From assembly GCA_002162875.1 (NCBI GenBank), contig MABA01000024.1, positions 434,001-498,000 on the forward strand: a stretch of 64,000 nucleotides of DNA. The letters are read 5' to 3'. The translations under genes were made by a program, and so were the position numbers. Below, piece by piece: positions 16,554-25,997 of this stretch. The notes under the pieces are model-generated. The model searched no databases and was not told the DNA's origin. It saw only the letters and a list, made by a program, of their open reading frames with translations. The DNA is from Rhodobacterales bacterium 52_120_T64 (GTDB lineage Bacteria; Pseudomonadota; Alphaproteobacteria; Rhodobacterales; Rhodobacteraceae). Position 1 is the first letter of the stretch. The number at the start of each line of letters is the position of its first letter.

Positions 16554-19031
16554 ATGACGGCATTACCTGTCGAGGCGGTTTTACCTGAATTATTAACGGC
16601 CATGCGAGGGCATGGGATGGCGGTTTTGCAAGCACCTCCGGGGGCAGGCAAGACGACTCGGGTGCCATTGTGTTTGTTGGAAAACGGGCTGTACGACGGG
16701 CTTATCGTAATGCTGGAGCCGCGTCGCGTCGCCGCGCGGGCGGCTGCAGAACGGTTGGCGCAGCAGTTGGGTGAAAAGGTTGGCGAGACCGTCGGCTACC
16801 GTATCAAAGGTGAAAGCCGAGTGGGGCCGAAGACGCGAATCGAGGTGGTGACCGAGGGAATTTTGACGCGAATTCTTCAGCGGGACCCCGAGTTGTCCGG
16901 CATTGATTGCGTAATTTTTGACGAATTTCACGAGCGGTCGTTGAATGCTGATCTGGGGCTTGCGTTGTGTCTTGAGGCACGCGAAGTTTTGCGTAATGAT
17001 TTGAATTTGCTGGTAATGTCAGCGACCTTGGATGCGGGACCTGTGGCAGAACTAATGGGGGGTGCGCCAATGGTAACCTCGACTGGGCGCAGTTTTCCGG
17101 TTGAGACGCATTGGCTTGCCCAGCCTTGGGTGAAACCAAACCGTCGGGGACCATGGTTCGAGGATGTGGCCGCGGATCTGGTCACGCAAGTAGTTGCGAA
17201 AACTGATGGTGGTGTTCTGGTTTTCTTACCCGGTGCCGGTGAAATTCGAAGGGTAGAGGCGAAACTGAACCTGTCTGCCGATTGCACGGTAATGCCGTTG
17301 TTTGGCGGGTTGCCGTTTGCGAAGCAGCGCGAAGTTTTGGCCCCGCGAAAAGGCGGGCGGAAAGTGGTTCTGGCGACAGCGATTGCGGAAACTTCGTTAA
17401 CCATTCCGGACATTCGGGCCGTTGTTGACTGCGGTCGTGCGCGCCGGGCGCGGTTTGATGCGGGTTCTGGCATGTCCCGATTGGTAACCGAACGCGTTAC
17501 CAAGGCGGAGGCAGAGCAACGCCGCGGGCGGGCCGGACGTGTGTCAGCCGGTGTGTGTTATCGGATGTGGACGAAGGGGGAAGAGGGCGGAATGGCGCCG
17601 TTCCCACCGGCGGAAATAGAATCGACAGACCTTGCGGGCTTGGTGCTGGAACTGGCCGTATGGGGGGCGGACACCCCTTTGGGTATGGCGTTTTTGACTC
17701 AACCACCGGATCGTGCATTTGCTGAGGCGCAATCATTGTTGAACGCACTGGGGGCGCTGAAAGACGGGCGGATCACAGCACATGGTAAAGTGTTGGCACG
17801 GCTTCCAATGCATCCTCGATTGGGACATATGCTGGTGATCGGGGCTACGTATGGGTCGCGGCGGCTGGCCGCTACGCTGGCGGCGTTGATCGCGGAGCGT
17901 GATCCGGTTGGCGGACGGTCGGCGGATATGACTTTGCGACTGGAGGCGGTTGCTGATCCGTCAAAATTCGAACGGGAGCGGCCATATCGTGCGGACCGCG
18001 GCGCGATTTCTGCGATTAAGGCCGAGATTAAACGGTTCGAAAAGCTGGTGCCAATGAAAGCTGGTGCCGGGCTTTCCGCAGGGGCACTGTTGTCGCTAGC
18101 ATATCCGGACAGGATTGCCTTACGGCGCAAAGGCGATGAGGCGCGGTTCCTTTTATCCGGGGGCAAGGGCGCGATTGTGGATGCTGGTGATGCACTGGCA
18201 AACGGACGGATGCTGGTGGCTGTGGATCTTGATGGCGATTTACGCGAAGCGCGATTGCGATTGGGCGCGATGGTTTCTGAGGCGGAAATACGTGATTTGC
18301 ACGAAGTTCGCGAGGTCAATGTATGTGAATGGTCACGCCGAGATCGAGCGGTTGTTGCGCGCCAACGTGTCATGCTCGATGCCCTGATGTTGGAGGATCG
18401 ACACTGGAAGAACGTGCCTGATACAGATGTTGCGAGCGCGATGGTTGAGGGGGTTCGGGAGCTGGGACTCGGGACGTTGGACTGGAGCAAGTCCGCGCGT
18501 TTATTGAAGGCGCGCGTTGAATGGCTTCGGGCGCGCGGCGCGGAAATGCCGGATATGTCTGACAGTGGGTTAATCGATGGGTTAGAGCGCTGGTTGCAAC
18601 CATTCCTTGGCGGAGTTCGTCGTACCGAGGGGTTGAAGAAGGTAGACGTTTCGGCGGCACTAAAAAGCATGCTGGATTGGGATGCGATGCAGCTGTTAGA
18701 CAGACTCGCCCCCGCTGCGATTACAGCGCCGACAGGCACGCGATTGGCCGTGGATTATGGCGCAGAGCAACCATCGGTGTCTGTGCGGTTGCAGGAAATG
18801 TTTGGACTAAATCAACATCCGGTGGTTGGTCCAGATAGATTACCTGTACTAATCGAGCTTTTATCACCTGCGCAACGCCCAGTGCAAACCACTGCGGATT
18901 TACCAGGGTTTTGGGTGAACTCTTATGCGGATGTGCGCAAGGACATGCGCGGACGCTATCCAAGACACCCTTGGCCGGAAGATCCGACGGCCGCAGAACC
19001 GACCCGCCGAGTGAAACCTCGGAAGGCTTAG
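16554..19031 (+). CDS. hrpB: ATP-dependent RNA helicase HrpB
   Basis: An 825-residue DExH-box helicase of the HrpB group. Motif I APPGAGKTT lies at about 25-33, the DEFH box near 123-126, motif III SATLD near 156 and motif VI QRRGRAGR near 322-329. The HA2 and C-terminal HrpB domains fill the rest and the length is normal. The physiological RNA substrate is not established for the family. The frame on the opposite strand in its 3' half is only a codon-bias shadow. Confidence 0.93.
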   Translation: MTALPVEAVLPELLTAMRGHGMAVLQAPPGAGKTTRVPLCLLENGLYDGLIVMLEPRRVAARAAAERLAQQLGEKVGETVGYRIKGESRVGPKTRIEVVTEGILTRILQRDPELSGIDCVIFDEFHERSLNADLGLALCLEAREVLRNDLNLLVMSATLDAGPVAELMGGAPMVTSTGRSFPVETHWLAQPWVKPNRRGPWFEDVAADLVTQVVAKTDGGVLVFLPGAGEIRRVEAKLNLSADCTVMPLFGGLPFAKQREVLAPRKGGRKVVLATAIAETSLTIPDIRAVVDCGRARRARFDAGSGMSRLVTERVTKAEAEQRRGRAGRVSAGVCYRMWTKGEEGGMAPFPPAEIESTDLAGLVLELAVWGADTPLGMAFLTQPPDRAFAEAQSLLNALGALKDGRITAHGKVLARLPMHPRLGHMLVIGATYGSRRLAATLAALIAERDPVGGRSADMTLRLEAVADPSKFERERPYRADRGAISAIKAEIKRFEKLVPMKAGAGLSAGALLSLAYPDRIALRRKGDEARFLLSGGKGAIVDAGDALANGRMLVAVDLDGDLREARLRLGAMVSEAEIRDLHEVREVNVCEWSRRDRAVVARQRVMLDALMLEDRHWKNVPDTDVASAMVEGVRELGLGTLDWSKSARLLKARVEWLRARGAEMPDMSDSGLIDGLERWLQPFLGGVRRTEGLKKVDVSAALKSMLDWDAMQLLDRLAPAAITAPTGTRLAVDYGAEQPSVSVRLQEMFGLNQHPVVGPDRLPVLIELLSPAQRPVQTTADLPGFWVNSYADVRKDMRGRYPRHPWPEDPTAAEPTRRVKPRKA

Positions 19032-19078
19032 ATTTTTAGATTTTACCGCTGGTAATTCGCGCTGGGCAGGGGTGAAAA

Positions 19079-20449
19079 TTATACAACCTTACCCCACAAG
19101 TCGTATTCACTAGCTTCGTCCACCTCGACTGTCACGATATCGCCCACCGAAAGCCCTTCAAAGCCCTCGTCGATGAACAGGTTTCCGTCGATTTCGGGGG
19201 CATCGGCTTTGGTGCGGCAGGTGGCACCCTCGGCGTCTATATCGTCGATTATTACGTCTAGGGTTTGCCCGACTTTGGCGGCTAGTTTGGCCTCGGAAAT
19301 TGTTTGGGATTTCTCCATGAAGCGGTTCCAGCGGTCTTGTTTCACCTCGTCAGGGACGTGGTCTGGGGAGTCATTGGAACGTGCGCCTGCGACGTTTTCG
19401 TATTGGAAGCAGCCGACGCGGTCTAGTTGCGCCTCGTCCAACCAGTCCAACAAGTGTTGGAATTCGGCTTCGGTTTCGCCGGGGTAACCGACGATGAAGG
19501 TGCTTCGAAGCGTGATGTCGGGGCAGGTGTCGCGCCAGCGGGCGATTTCGTCCAGCGTTTTGGCGCTGGCAGCTGGGCGGGCCATGCGTTTCAGGACGTC
19601 CGGGTGTGAATGTTGGAACGGGATATCCAGATATGGCAGAATTAGGCCTTCGGCCATCAACGGGATCAAGTCACGCACAAATGGGTAAGGATAGACGTAG
19701 TGCAGGCGGACCCATGCGTCGAGTTGCCCAAGGTCGCGCGCAAGGTCAATGATATGACTACGGTGGCCCTTTTCGGTTATGTGTTTGCGGTCAAGCCCGT
19801 AAGCAGAAGTGTCTTGGCTGATGACCAACAGTTCCTTGACGCCTGCATCGACAAGCTTTCCGGCTTCACGAAGGATTGCGTGGGCGGGGCGACTGGCTAG
19901 GCGGCCGCGCATGTCCGGAATGATGCAGAATTTGCACTTGTGGTTGCAGCCCTCGGAAATTTTCAGATAACTGAAGTGGCGCGGTGTCAGGGAAACACCT
20001 GTCGCGGGCAATAGGTCGATGAACGGGTCGGGGTCCGGCGGTACGGCGGCGTGCACCGCATCCAGGACCTGTTCATATTGGTGTGGACCGGTGACCGCCA
20101 TGACGGACGGATGCGTGCCACGGATGTATTCTTCTTCGGCGCCAAGGCAGCCAGTTACGATAACCTTGCCGTTTTCTTGCAAAGCTTCACCGATGGCTTC
20201 AAGGCTTTCGGCTTTGGCGCTGTCCAGAAATCCGCAAGTGTTGACGATAACGGCATTCGCATCCTTGTAGTCAGGCGAAATCGCATAACCCTCGGCGCGC
20301 AGGCGTGTGAGGATGCGTTCGCTGTCTACCAAGGCTTTGGGGCAGCCAAGGCTGACCATACCGATTTTCGGTTGGCCTTCACGAGCGGTTGCGTCAATCC
20401 GCGCTTGGGGTGCGAGGTCGGGGCGGAGGTTTGGTGGATTCTGGGTCAT
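19079..20449 (-). CDS. rimO: ribosomal protein S12 methylthiotransferase RimO
   Basis: A 456-residue radical-SAM enzyme that adds a methylthio group to an aspartate of ribosomal protein S12. The N-terminal cluster-binding domain starts [12 protein letters not shown] with later Cys in NTCGFLDSA. The radical SAM motif CNHKCKFC is near residue 167, and a C-terminal TRAM domain covers the last 70 residues. The [12 protein letters not shown] form distinguishes it from MiaB. The start at ATG 20449 has only a weak ribosome site. Confidence 0.95.
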   Translation of the reverse strand: MTQNPPNLRPDLAPQARIDATAREGQPKIGMVSLGCPKALVDSERILTRLRAEGYAISPDYKDANAVIVNTCGFLDSAKAESLEAIGEALQENGKVIVTGCLGAEEEYIRGTHPSVMAVTGPHQYEQVLDAVHAAVPPDPDPFIDLLPATGVSLTPRHFSYLKISEGCNHKCKFCIIPDMRGRLASRPAHAILREAGKLVDAGVKELLVISQDTSAYGLDRKHITEKGHRSHIIDLARDLGQLDAWVRLHYVYPYPFVRDLIPLMAEGLILPYLDIPFQHSHPDVLKRMARPAASAKTLDEIARWRDTCPDITLRSTFIVGYPGETEAEFQHLLDWLDEAQLDRVGCFQYENVAGARSNDSPDHVPDEVKQDRWNRFMEKSQTISEAKLAAKVGQTLDVIIDDIDAEGATCRTKADAPEIDGNLFIDEGFEGLSVGDIVTVEVDEASEYDLWGKVV

Positions 20450-20506
20450 GTGGGCCGTATAGGATATACGAGCCGCTAAGGGAAACAGAGAATGTTAAAC
20501 GGAATT

Positions 20507-21892
20507 TCAAGCGGCCTTGGCGAAATAGCTGACACGATTGCGACCTGTCGATTTAGATTCGTAGAGGGCAGCGTCCGCCTGCTGGATAAGGACGCTGGGA
20601 ATTTTGTCATCTGGACCACCAAAGGCGACGCCGATACTGACGGTGACAGGGATATTCTCGCCACGTCCGATTTCGAATTCCGTTCTGTCGATGGCATTTC
20701 TTAGACGTTCTGCGGCGTATTCAACTTCTGTGGGGCCGGTGTCCGGCAAAACGACCAGAAATTCTTCGCCGCCGAGGCGAGCGACCAAATCTATTCCGCG
20801 TAGGTTTTCTTGCAAACGACGTGCGAATTCTTTCAACACGCGATCGCCTGCGTGGTGTCCATGCGTATCGTTGACGGATTTGAAGCGGTCCAGATCCATC
20901 ATAATCACGGCGTAAGGCAAACGGGATTCGCCGGATCGCTCAATAATGCGCTGCATATGTTGTGTCGCGTAGCGCCGGTTATATAGTCCGGTCAATGGGT
21001 CAATCACCGCCATTTTCAATCCGTCCCGCACGTTCGAGCGTAACCTGTCGGAATACTTTTTGCGCCGCATTTGCGAGCGCAAGCGCGCCACCATTTCATT
21101 TGTATCAAAAGGTGCATGAATATAATCGCTTGCACCGAGTTCCAGCCCTTTGGTAGCGGTTTCCATCTCTCCGTCTTCCACTACGAGGATTATCGCGGAT
21201 TGGCGGGTGTCTAGGTTTGCCCGCAAATTCGACACCAGCCGCAACCCATCGCCACCATTTGCAAGGTGTTGGCAGACGATAAACACGTCGGGTGTGTCGT
21301 GTTTGGCTATACCGGCGGCTTCTTCTTCGTTGTTGGCAACGATAGCGCTGACGGGCAGGTGCGACTGGATGCAGTTTGCCCAATCGTTGGCTTGGAAAGT
21401 CGTGTTGGCCGCAACCAAGACGCTTCCGTGTTCATCGGTATTAAAGCTGTGATTTTCAAGGAAATCGCTCAGCCCCAGTTCGTGAGAGGTTGTTTCGCGC
21501 AATTTCAATTCGTCGAACATCATTTTTACACGCATCAGGTTTCGGACACGGGCGAATAACGTCACGTCGTTGATCGGTTTGCTGAGGAAATCGTCGGCCC
21601 CAGCATCCAGCCCCCGGATTTTTTCCTCCGTGCTGTTGTGGGCAGTGACCATAATAACAGGAATATGGGCGGTTTCGGGGCGCGATTTGAGGATACGGCA
21701 CACTTCGTACCCGTCCATGTCTGGCATCATTACATCCAGCAGGATCATGTCCGGCAGCTCCGTCATCGTGGTCCTCAGAGCTTGTTCGCCATTGTCAGCC
21801 AGCAGCACGTCAAAGTATGCTGACGATAATTTCGCCTGTAATATTAATCTGTTGGTTGCGATGTCGTCGACAACAAGAATTCTCCCTGACAT
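20507..21892 (-). CDS. pleD: PleD-type response regulator with diguanylate cyclase
   Basis: A 461-residue protein of two receiver domains and a GGDEF domain, which makes cyclic di-GMP on activation. The first receiver (1-120) has the acidic pair at D9-D10 and the phosphoacceptor in LLDVMMPDMDGYE. The second (about 150-275) has FIVCQHLANGGDG where the phosphorylated Asp should be, so it is a pseudo-receiver, probably for dimerisation. The cyclase domain carries LGGEEF near 373. No RxxD inhibitory site five residues before GGEEF is evident (VARLGGEEF). An SD of GGAGGG precedes the ATG. Confidence 0.92.
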   Translation of the reverse strand: MSGRILVVDDIATNRLILQAKLSSAYFDVLLADNGEQALRTTMTELPDMILLDVMMPDMDGYEVCRILKSRPETAHIPVIMVTAHNSTEEKIRGLDAGADDFLSKPINDVTLFARVRNLMRVKMMFDELKLRETTSHELGLSDFLENHSFNTDEHGSVLVAANTTFQANDWANCIQSHLPVSAIVANNEEEAAGIAKHDTPDVFIVCQHLANGGDGLRLVSNLRANLDTRQSAIILVVEDGEMETATKGLELGASDYIHAPFDTNEMVARLRSQMRRKKYSDRLRSNVRDGLKMAVIDPLTGLYNRRYATQHMQRIIERSGESRLPYAVIMMDLDRFKSVNDTHGHHAGDRVLKEFARRLQENLRGIDLVARLGGEEFLVVLPDTGPTEVEYAAERLRNAIDRTEFEIGRGENIPVTVSIGVAFGGPDDKIPSVLIQQADAALYESKSTGRNRVSYFAKAA

Positions 21893-22004
21893 TTACCCTC
21901 CAAACCATTCACCATTTATATGGATCGGAGAGAACACCAAAACCGTTAACCAAAAGTTAATTGCTTCAGAAAAGTGCTAACAATTGTAAACAAAATGGTG
22001 GGCT

Positions 22005-22895
22005 TTAGGGTTTGGGAATTGGCGTGAGCGCTTTCAAGTATGTTGCAATGGCAAGGCGGTCCTCATCGCTTAATTGCGATGTGTTTTCGATGACATCTAC
22101 CATTACGCCGCTGGCCGAATCGAAGTCGGGTGTGAACCCGCTTTCAAGGTATTCAGTGAGATCATCGATGCTCCAATGCGCAAGGCCGTCGGCGTGTGGT
22201 GTGATGTTAGGGACGCGACCCTCCCCCTCGGACAAGGGGGCGCCGGACATCCAGCTTGCGGACTTTAGCCCACCTAAAATCGTCCGTGGAGTATGGCATT
22301 CCGCGCAGTGCCCCAACCCTTCGACCAAATACTGTCCACGCGAAAAATCGCCTGAAACTACGTCGTTGTCCAAGTACAGAAGTTTCCATAGTCCAAGTGC
22401 GCGACGGAAACGGGTTGGCAGCGGGAGTTCGTGTTCCCGATTGATTTCGTTCGACGATGGCAGGGTGTTGAGGAAGGCATGCAGGTCAACGATATCAGCA
22501 AGTTCCATGCGCGAGTAAGACGTGTACGGGAACGCTGGATAGTAATGCTGTCCGCCCGGTGAAACCCCCTTAACCATGGCGTTGGCCAAGTCCAGCGCCG
22601 TCCAATTCCCGATGCCGAATTTTGAATCCGGTGATATATTGGGGGCATAAAATGTGCCAAATGCTGAAGGGAATTTGCGACCACCTGTAAGTACCAGTTT
22701 GGCGTCGCCTTCAGCCTTGGGTGCCGCGTGACAGGAGGCGCATCCACCGGCGTAGAATACGTCGCGGCCCTTTTCCACGTCGCCAAGACGGGCGAATTCC
22801 GCACCGTCGGACAGCGTTTCAGGAGCGGAGAGTATCCACATAGCACTCGCGACAATCGCCGCGAATGCAAGAGTTGGTTTTAACAGTTTACGCAT
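22005..22895 (-). CDS. di-haem cytochrome c, periplasmic or membrane-anchored
   Basis: A 296-residue protein with an N-terminal signal or anchor (about 5-24) and two haem c motifs, CASCH near residue 52 and CAECH near 196, each in its own cytochrome c domain. The pattern resembles the cytochrome subunits of alcohol and sugar dehydrogenases, but no dehydrogenase gene is nearby. It follows a cytochrome c'-type gene by eight bases, so the two are one operon. An electron-transfer role is safe; the partner is unknown. Confidence 0.85.
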   Translation of the reverse strand: MRKLLKPTLAFAAIVASAMWILSAPETLSDGAEFARLGDVEKGRDVFYAGGCASCHAAPKAEGDAKLVLTGGRKFPSAFGTFYAPNISPDSKFGIGNWTALDLANAMVKGVSPGGQHYYPAFPYTSYSRMELADIVDLHAFLNTLPSSNEINREHELPLPTRFRRALGLWKLLYLDNDVVSGDFSRGQYLVEGLGHCAECHTPRTILGGLKSASWMSGAPLSEGEGRVPNITPHADGLAHWSIDDLTEYLESGFTPDFDSASGVMVDVIENTSQLSDEDRLAIATYLKALTPIPKP

Positions 22896-22903
22896 TTAAG
22901 CAA

Positions 22904-23374
22904 TCAGCGTTTGATGCGATAAGCTTTGTGACAGGATTGGCAGTTGGCGCCAACAATGGCGAAGGCAGCTTGCAATTCTTCGACTGTGGCTGGGGGCGAT
23001 GATTTGGCGGCTCCGGTGTCGGCAATGAATTTTGCGATGGCGGATTTGAAACTATCTGCGTCTGCCCAAATGGCCGGCCCAGCAGTACTGCGCATGTTTT
23101 CGTCCATGCCGGAAGGGAACAAGCCGGAAAGCCCGAGAGATGCAGTGTTGATCGTGGACAAGGCTGCTTGTGCTGCGATCGGGTCGAACGGAACGTTTCC
23201 TTTCATCATGCCCGACACAAGGCCGGTGGCCGCGCCGACGTTTTGCATAATGTTAATCCGAAGGGTTACCGGATCGTTAACATCTGCGGCAACAAAATTA
23301 TGACTTCCGGCATTTGCAGAAACGGCAAAGGTGGCCGTGGCAGCGAGCGCCAAAATACGAATGGAATTTTTCAA
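22904..23374 (-). CDS. cytochrome c'/c556-type protein
   Basis: A 156-residue protein with a signal peptide (cut after SANA at about 22) and one haem motif, CQSCH, close to the C-terminus (about 147-151, followed by KAYRIKR). A four-helix body with the haem near the end is the cytochrome c'/c556 fold. Members bind nitric oxide or pass electrons. It heads a two-gene operon with the di-haem cytochrome. Confidence 0.9.
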   Translation of the reverse strand: MKNSIRILALAATATFAVSANAGSHNFVAADVNDPVTLRINIMQNVGAATGLVSGMMKGNVPFDPIAAQAALSTINTASLGLSGLFPSGMDENMRSTAGPAIWADADSFKSAIAKFIADTGAAKSSPPATVEELQAAFAIVGANCQSCHKAYRIKR

Positions 23375-23609
23375 AAAGGTATCTCCCGTTGATGATATTT
23401 ATTGTAGTTGGATGTGTTGATTTCCAACTCAAAAAAGAAGGTACAACAATTGCTCGGAAGTATTCAACAAATTATCGTGATTACCTGTGGCGCGGAAACT
23501 AGCGATGTATATTGTTGTGCTGGATAGGAGTCCTAGCGATGAAAACCAAATTTTTAACTACTGCGCGGATAGTTGTAGCGAGCAGAACAAGTTCATGAAG
23601 GATTACGGA

Positions 23610-23888
23610 ATGAATCGCGAGAAAGCCGAGCGAGTCGGGGTTCAGGTGCTCGGTTGGTTGGCGGGCCATGACGATATGCTGACGCAGTTTCTGGGCATGA
23701 CCGGAATCGCGGCGGATGATTTGCGCGTTCGGGCACAAGAGCCCGAGTTCCTCGGCTTCGTGCTGGACTTTTTACTAAGCGATGACTCGATGGTTATGGC
23801 ATTTTGTGAAGATGCGCATATGGCGACAGAGACCCCGATGCTAGCGAGGGGATCATTGCCCGGTGGCGATGTGCCTAACTGGACGTGA
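23610..23888 (+). CDS. DUF3572 protein
   Basis: A 92-residue acidic protein that begins MNREKAERVGVQVLGWLAGH and matches the small helical family DUF3572, widespread in Alphaproteobacteria and of unknown function. I chose the ATG at 23610, which has AAGGA seven bases upstream, over the one at 23595 and over the much longer frame. The 235 bases between this start and the cytochrome c' start hold no other feature I can name. Confidence 0.78.
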   Translation: MNREKAERVGVQVLGWLAGHDDMLTQFLGMTGIAADDLRVRAQEPEFLGFVLDFLLSDDSMVMAFCEDAHMATETPMLARGSLPGGDVPNWT

Positions 23889-23891
23889 ATG

Positions 23892-23921
23892 TGCCACGCC
23901 GGACATTTGTTCGGCGCGGCA
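23892..23921. terminator. hairpin between convergent genes
   Basis: TGCCACGCCG and CGGCGCGGCA form a 10-position stem with one mismatch and a ten-base loop, just after the DUF3572 stop and before the convergent alanine-rich gene. There is no clear U-run on either strand. Confidence 0.35.
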
Positions 23922-23940
23922 TCTCACTTCAATTACCGGC

Positions 23941-24366
23941 TTAGTTCGAAGGAGCCGTTTCCACTAGGCCTTCGACAACGCTTTCGATTGCGTCCGAAAC
24001 AGATTCAGTAGCGGCATCTGCTGCGGCCTGGGCGGCTGCTTCGACTTCGGCTGCCAAATCTGCAGCAACTTTAGCTGCAGCTTCCTCCGCGGCTTTAAGC
24101 GCATCAGCGGCTACTTGTTCAGCAGCTTCGGCAGCGGCTTTAGCAGCAGCTTCTGCTTCCGCAAGCGCTTGGGCTGCTGCTTCAGCGGCGGCGTTTTCGG
24201 CTGCTTCGGCTTCGGCGATAGCGGCGGCCTCAGCAGCAGCCGCAACTTCAGCTTGGGCGGCTGCCATGGCAATAGCTTCGGCTTCGGCTGCCTTATTTCC
24301 TGCATACATGTAGTATCCAGCACCGGCAGCGGCGAGGATAACGATAATGGCTATAATTTTTTTCAT
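23941..24366 (-). CDS. membrane-anchored alanine/glutamate-rich helical protein
   Basis: A 141-residue protein with an N-terminal transmembrane helix (about 3-22) followed by roughly 100 residues composed almost only of Ala and Glu with some Lys, Gln and Asp. The spacing (AEAEAA, AAKAAAEAAEQ) predicts one very long helix, perhaps a coiled coil projecting from the inner membrane. It recalls the stalk regions of TolA-like or apolipoprotein-like proteins, but no family domain is seen. The ATG at 24366 has GGAGG upstream. No functional claim can be made. Confidence 0.7.
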   Translation of the reverse strand: MKKIIAIIVILAAAGAGYYMYAGNKAAEAEAIAMAAAQAEVAAAAEAAAIAEAEAAENAAAEAAAQALAEAEAAAKAAAEAAEQVAADALKAAEEAAAKVAADLAAEVEAAAQAAADAATESVSDAIESVVEGLVETAPSN

Positions 24367-24632
24367 GGCGCGTGGCCTCCGTTAGAAAATAATTTTTTGG
24401 TGCGGGTGTCACATTACACAATCCCCACAATCTTGGCCAATAACCCCGAGCGTACCGTTTGACCATGGGTATATGATGCAAATCCACATTTGATATTAAC
24501 TCGCACGACTGCGGTACCTCACAATGTTTCACCTGGAAGTGACCGGTAGTGAGGGGGCAACCTTCGGTGTTTCATGGGACTTGTGCTAAGACTTCAGGCT
24601 CCTACAAATTTTCACAACTCAAAGGTGTCAAA

Positions 24633-24791
24633 ATGATTAAAGCGATAGCTGTAATACTTGGTCTTAGCCCGCTTCTGGCGTGCGTGCCCATGGTCGACGA
24701 CATGGCGGCAGAGACGATGATGGATGATAGCGCTGCGATGCACGGCGATGCACCGATGGATGACGATGATACGATGTCGTCACAATATTAG
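24633..24791 (+). CDS. small acidic lipoprotein
   Basis: A 52-residue protein with a lipoprotein signal: a hydrophobic stretch to the lipobox LLAC at residues 14-17, so a mature peptide of about 36 residues starting at C17. That mature part is very rich in Met and Asp (MVDD, MMDD, MDDDDT) with one His, which suggests metal binding, but this is only composition. The ATG 24633 follows AAAGG. The 266 bases to its left contain only the promoter regions of this and the divergent alanine-rich gene. Confidence 0.6.
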   Translation: MIKAIAVILGLSPLLACVPMVDDMAAETMMDDSAAMHGDAPMDDDDTMSSQY

Positions 24792-24795
24792 CCGT

Positions 24796-25230
24796 TCAGC
24801 TGACAACCAGCTGCTCCAGCGAAATCCGCAGCCCCTCTGGTAACGGAACGGGGCGGCGGGTTTTTGCATTTACGTATACGTGGGTAAAGCGTGCTTCCGC
24901 AGCGGCGCTTTGATCTGTCGGATCAAACAACCCGATCTCGTAGGTAACCGAAGTGTTGCCGATCCGCGCCACCTTTAGGCCCGCATCGATAGGTGCCGGG
25001 AATCCTAAAGAACTGTGGAAGCTGCAGGATGTCTCGACCACCAGCCCAACGATTTCGCCGTTCGGAATATCCAAAGCAGCGCTTTCGATCAGCCACATGT
25101 TCACGGCGGTGTCTACATATTCGTAAAAAACTACGTTGTTCATATGACCATACACGTCATTGTCCCGCCAACGGGTGGTCATTTGTTGGAACTGTGCATA
25201 GTCTGCACGACTGGATCTTTCGCGTAGCAT
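24796..25230 (-). CDS. acyl-CoA thioesterase, 4HBT hot-dog family
   Basis: A 144-residue single hot-dog thioesterase of the 4-hydroxybenzoyl-CoA/YbgC type. The active-site region is RWRDNDVYGHMNNVVF near residues 21-36, with D24 or D26 the catalytic acid followed by GHMNN. It probably hydrolyses short acyl-CoAs. The ATG 25230 has GGAGG seven bases upstream; the longer upstream frame runs into the divergent HAD gene's control region and is rejected. Confidence 0.85.
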   Translation of the reverse strand: MLRERSSRADYAQFQQMTTRWRDNDVYGHMNNVVFYEYVDTAVNMWLIESAALDIPNGEIVGLVVETSCSFHSSLGFPAPIDAGLKVARIGNTSVTYEIGLFDPTDQSAAAEARFTHVYVNAKTRRPVPLPEGLRISLEQLVVS

Positions 25231-25281
25231 GTGACCTCCGTAATATTTCGGATAGGGTAGCAGTATTAAAGAGGTGAGCAA

Positions 25282-25980
25282 GTGACAAAGCTGATCAAAG
25301 CGTTGCTGTTTGACAAAGACGGAACATTGTTCGATTTCCACGCAACGTGGGGTGTGTGGTGTGCCGGATTTATAGCCGATATGTCCGACGGGGATGTCGC
25401 TGTTGCATCCGCTTTAGCCAAGGCTATGGATTACGATCTGGAAAACAGCGCATTTCTACCCTCGAGCGTGATGATTACCGACTCAATGGACGGTATTATG
25501 GACGCGGTACATTCAGCGTTACCGCATTGGGATCGTGGCGCGTTAACGGAATATGTGATCGATACGGGATCAAAAGCACCACAATCCCCAGTGACAGCGT
25601 TGTCGCCACTATTGAGCCGTTTTCGCGAACATGGGTTAAAAATTGGCCTAGCGACAAATGATAATGAGGCTCCGGCACGGGCGCATCTTAGCAGTGTCAG
25701 TGTACTCGAATATTTCGATTTTGTTAGTGGATGCGATACCGGTTTCGGTGCGAAACCTGAGCCGGGCATGCTGTTAGGTTTTTCCGATGCGATGGGCCTG
25801 CACCCCTCGGAGGTGGCGATGGTGGGCGACAGCACGCATGACTTACGAGCCGGGCGCGCGGCAGGTATGATAAATATCGGTGTTCTGACTGGTCCAGCTG
25901 TGGTTGAGGATCTCGCCCCACTCGCCGATGTGGTGCTGCGCGATATCGGTGAGATACCGGAATGGCTAGGACTGGACTAA
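25282..25980 (+). CDS. HAD-family phosphatase, phosphoglycolate phosphatase-like
   Basis: A 232-residue haloacid-dehalogenase-type hydrolase. The four motifs are present: DKDGT at about 11-15 (nucleophile D11), the threonine in ATND near 123, a lysine in AKPEPGM near 158 and GDSTHD near 182. The pattern is that of Gph-like phosphatases acting on small phospho-compounds. A GTG start at 25282 with GAGG upstream is used. It lies 17 bases before cbiD, so it may be the first gene of the first cobalamin operon. Confidence 0.82.
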   Translation: MTKLIKALLFDKDGTLFDFHATWGVWCAGFIADMSDGDVAVASALAKAMDYDLENSAFLPSSVMITDSMDGIMDAVHSALPHWDRGALTEYVIDTGSKAPQSPVTALSPLLSRFREHGLKIGLATNDNEAPARAHLSSVSVLEYFDFVSGCDTGFGAKPEPGMLLGFSDAMGLHPSEVAMVGDSTHDLRAGRAAGMINIGVLTGPAVVEDLAPLADVVLRDIGEIPEWLGLD

Positions 25981-25997
25981 CGAGCTATAAGGGCTAA

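Noticed and set aside
17699-18739. 346-residue reading frame antisense to hrpB
   Set aside because: It lies wholly inside the helicase gene, is rich in Ser, Arg and Pro as expected of a shadow, and has no ribosome site.
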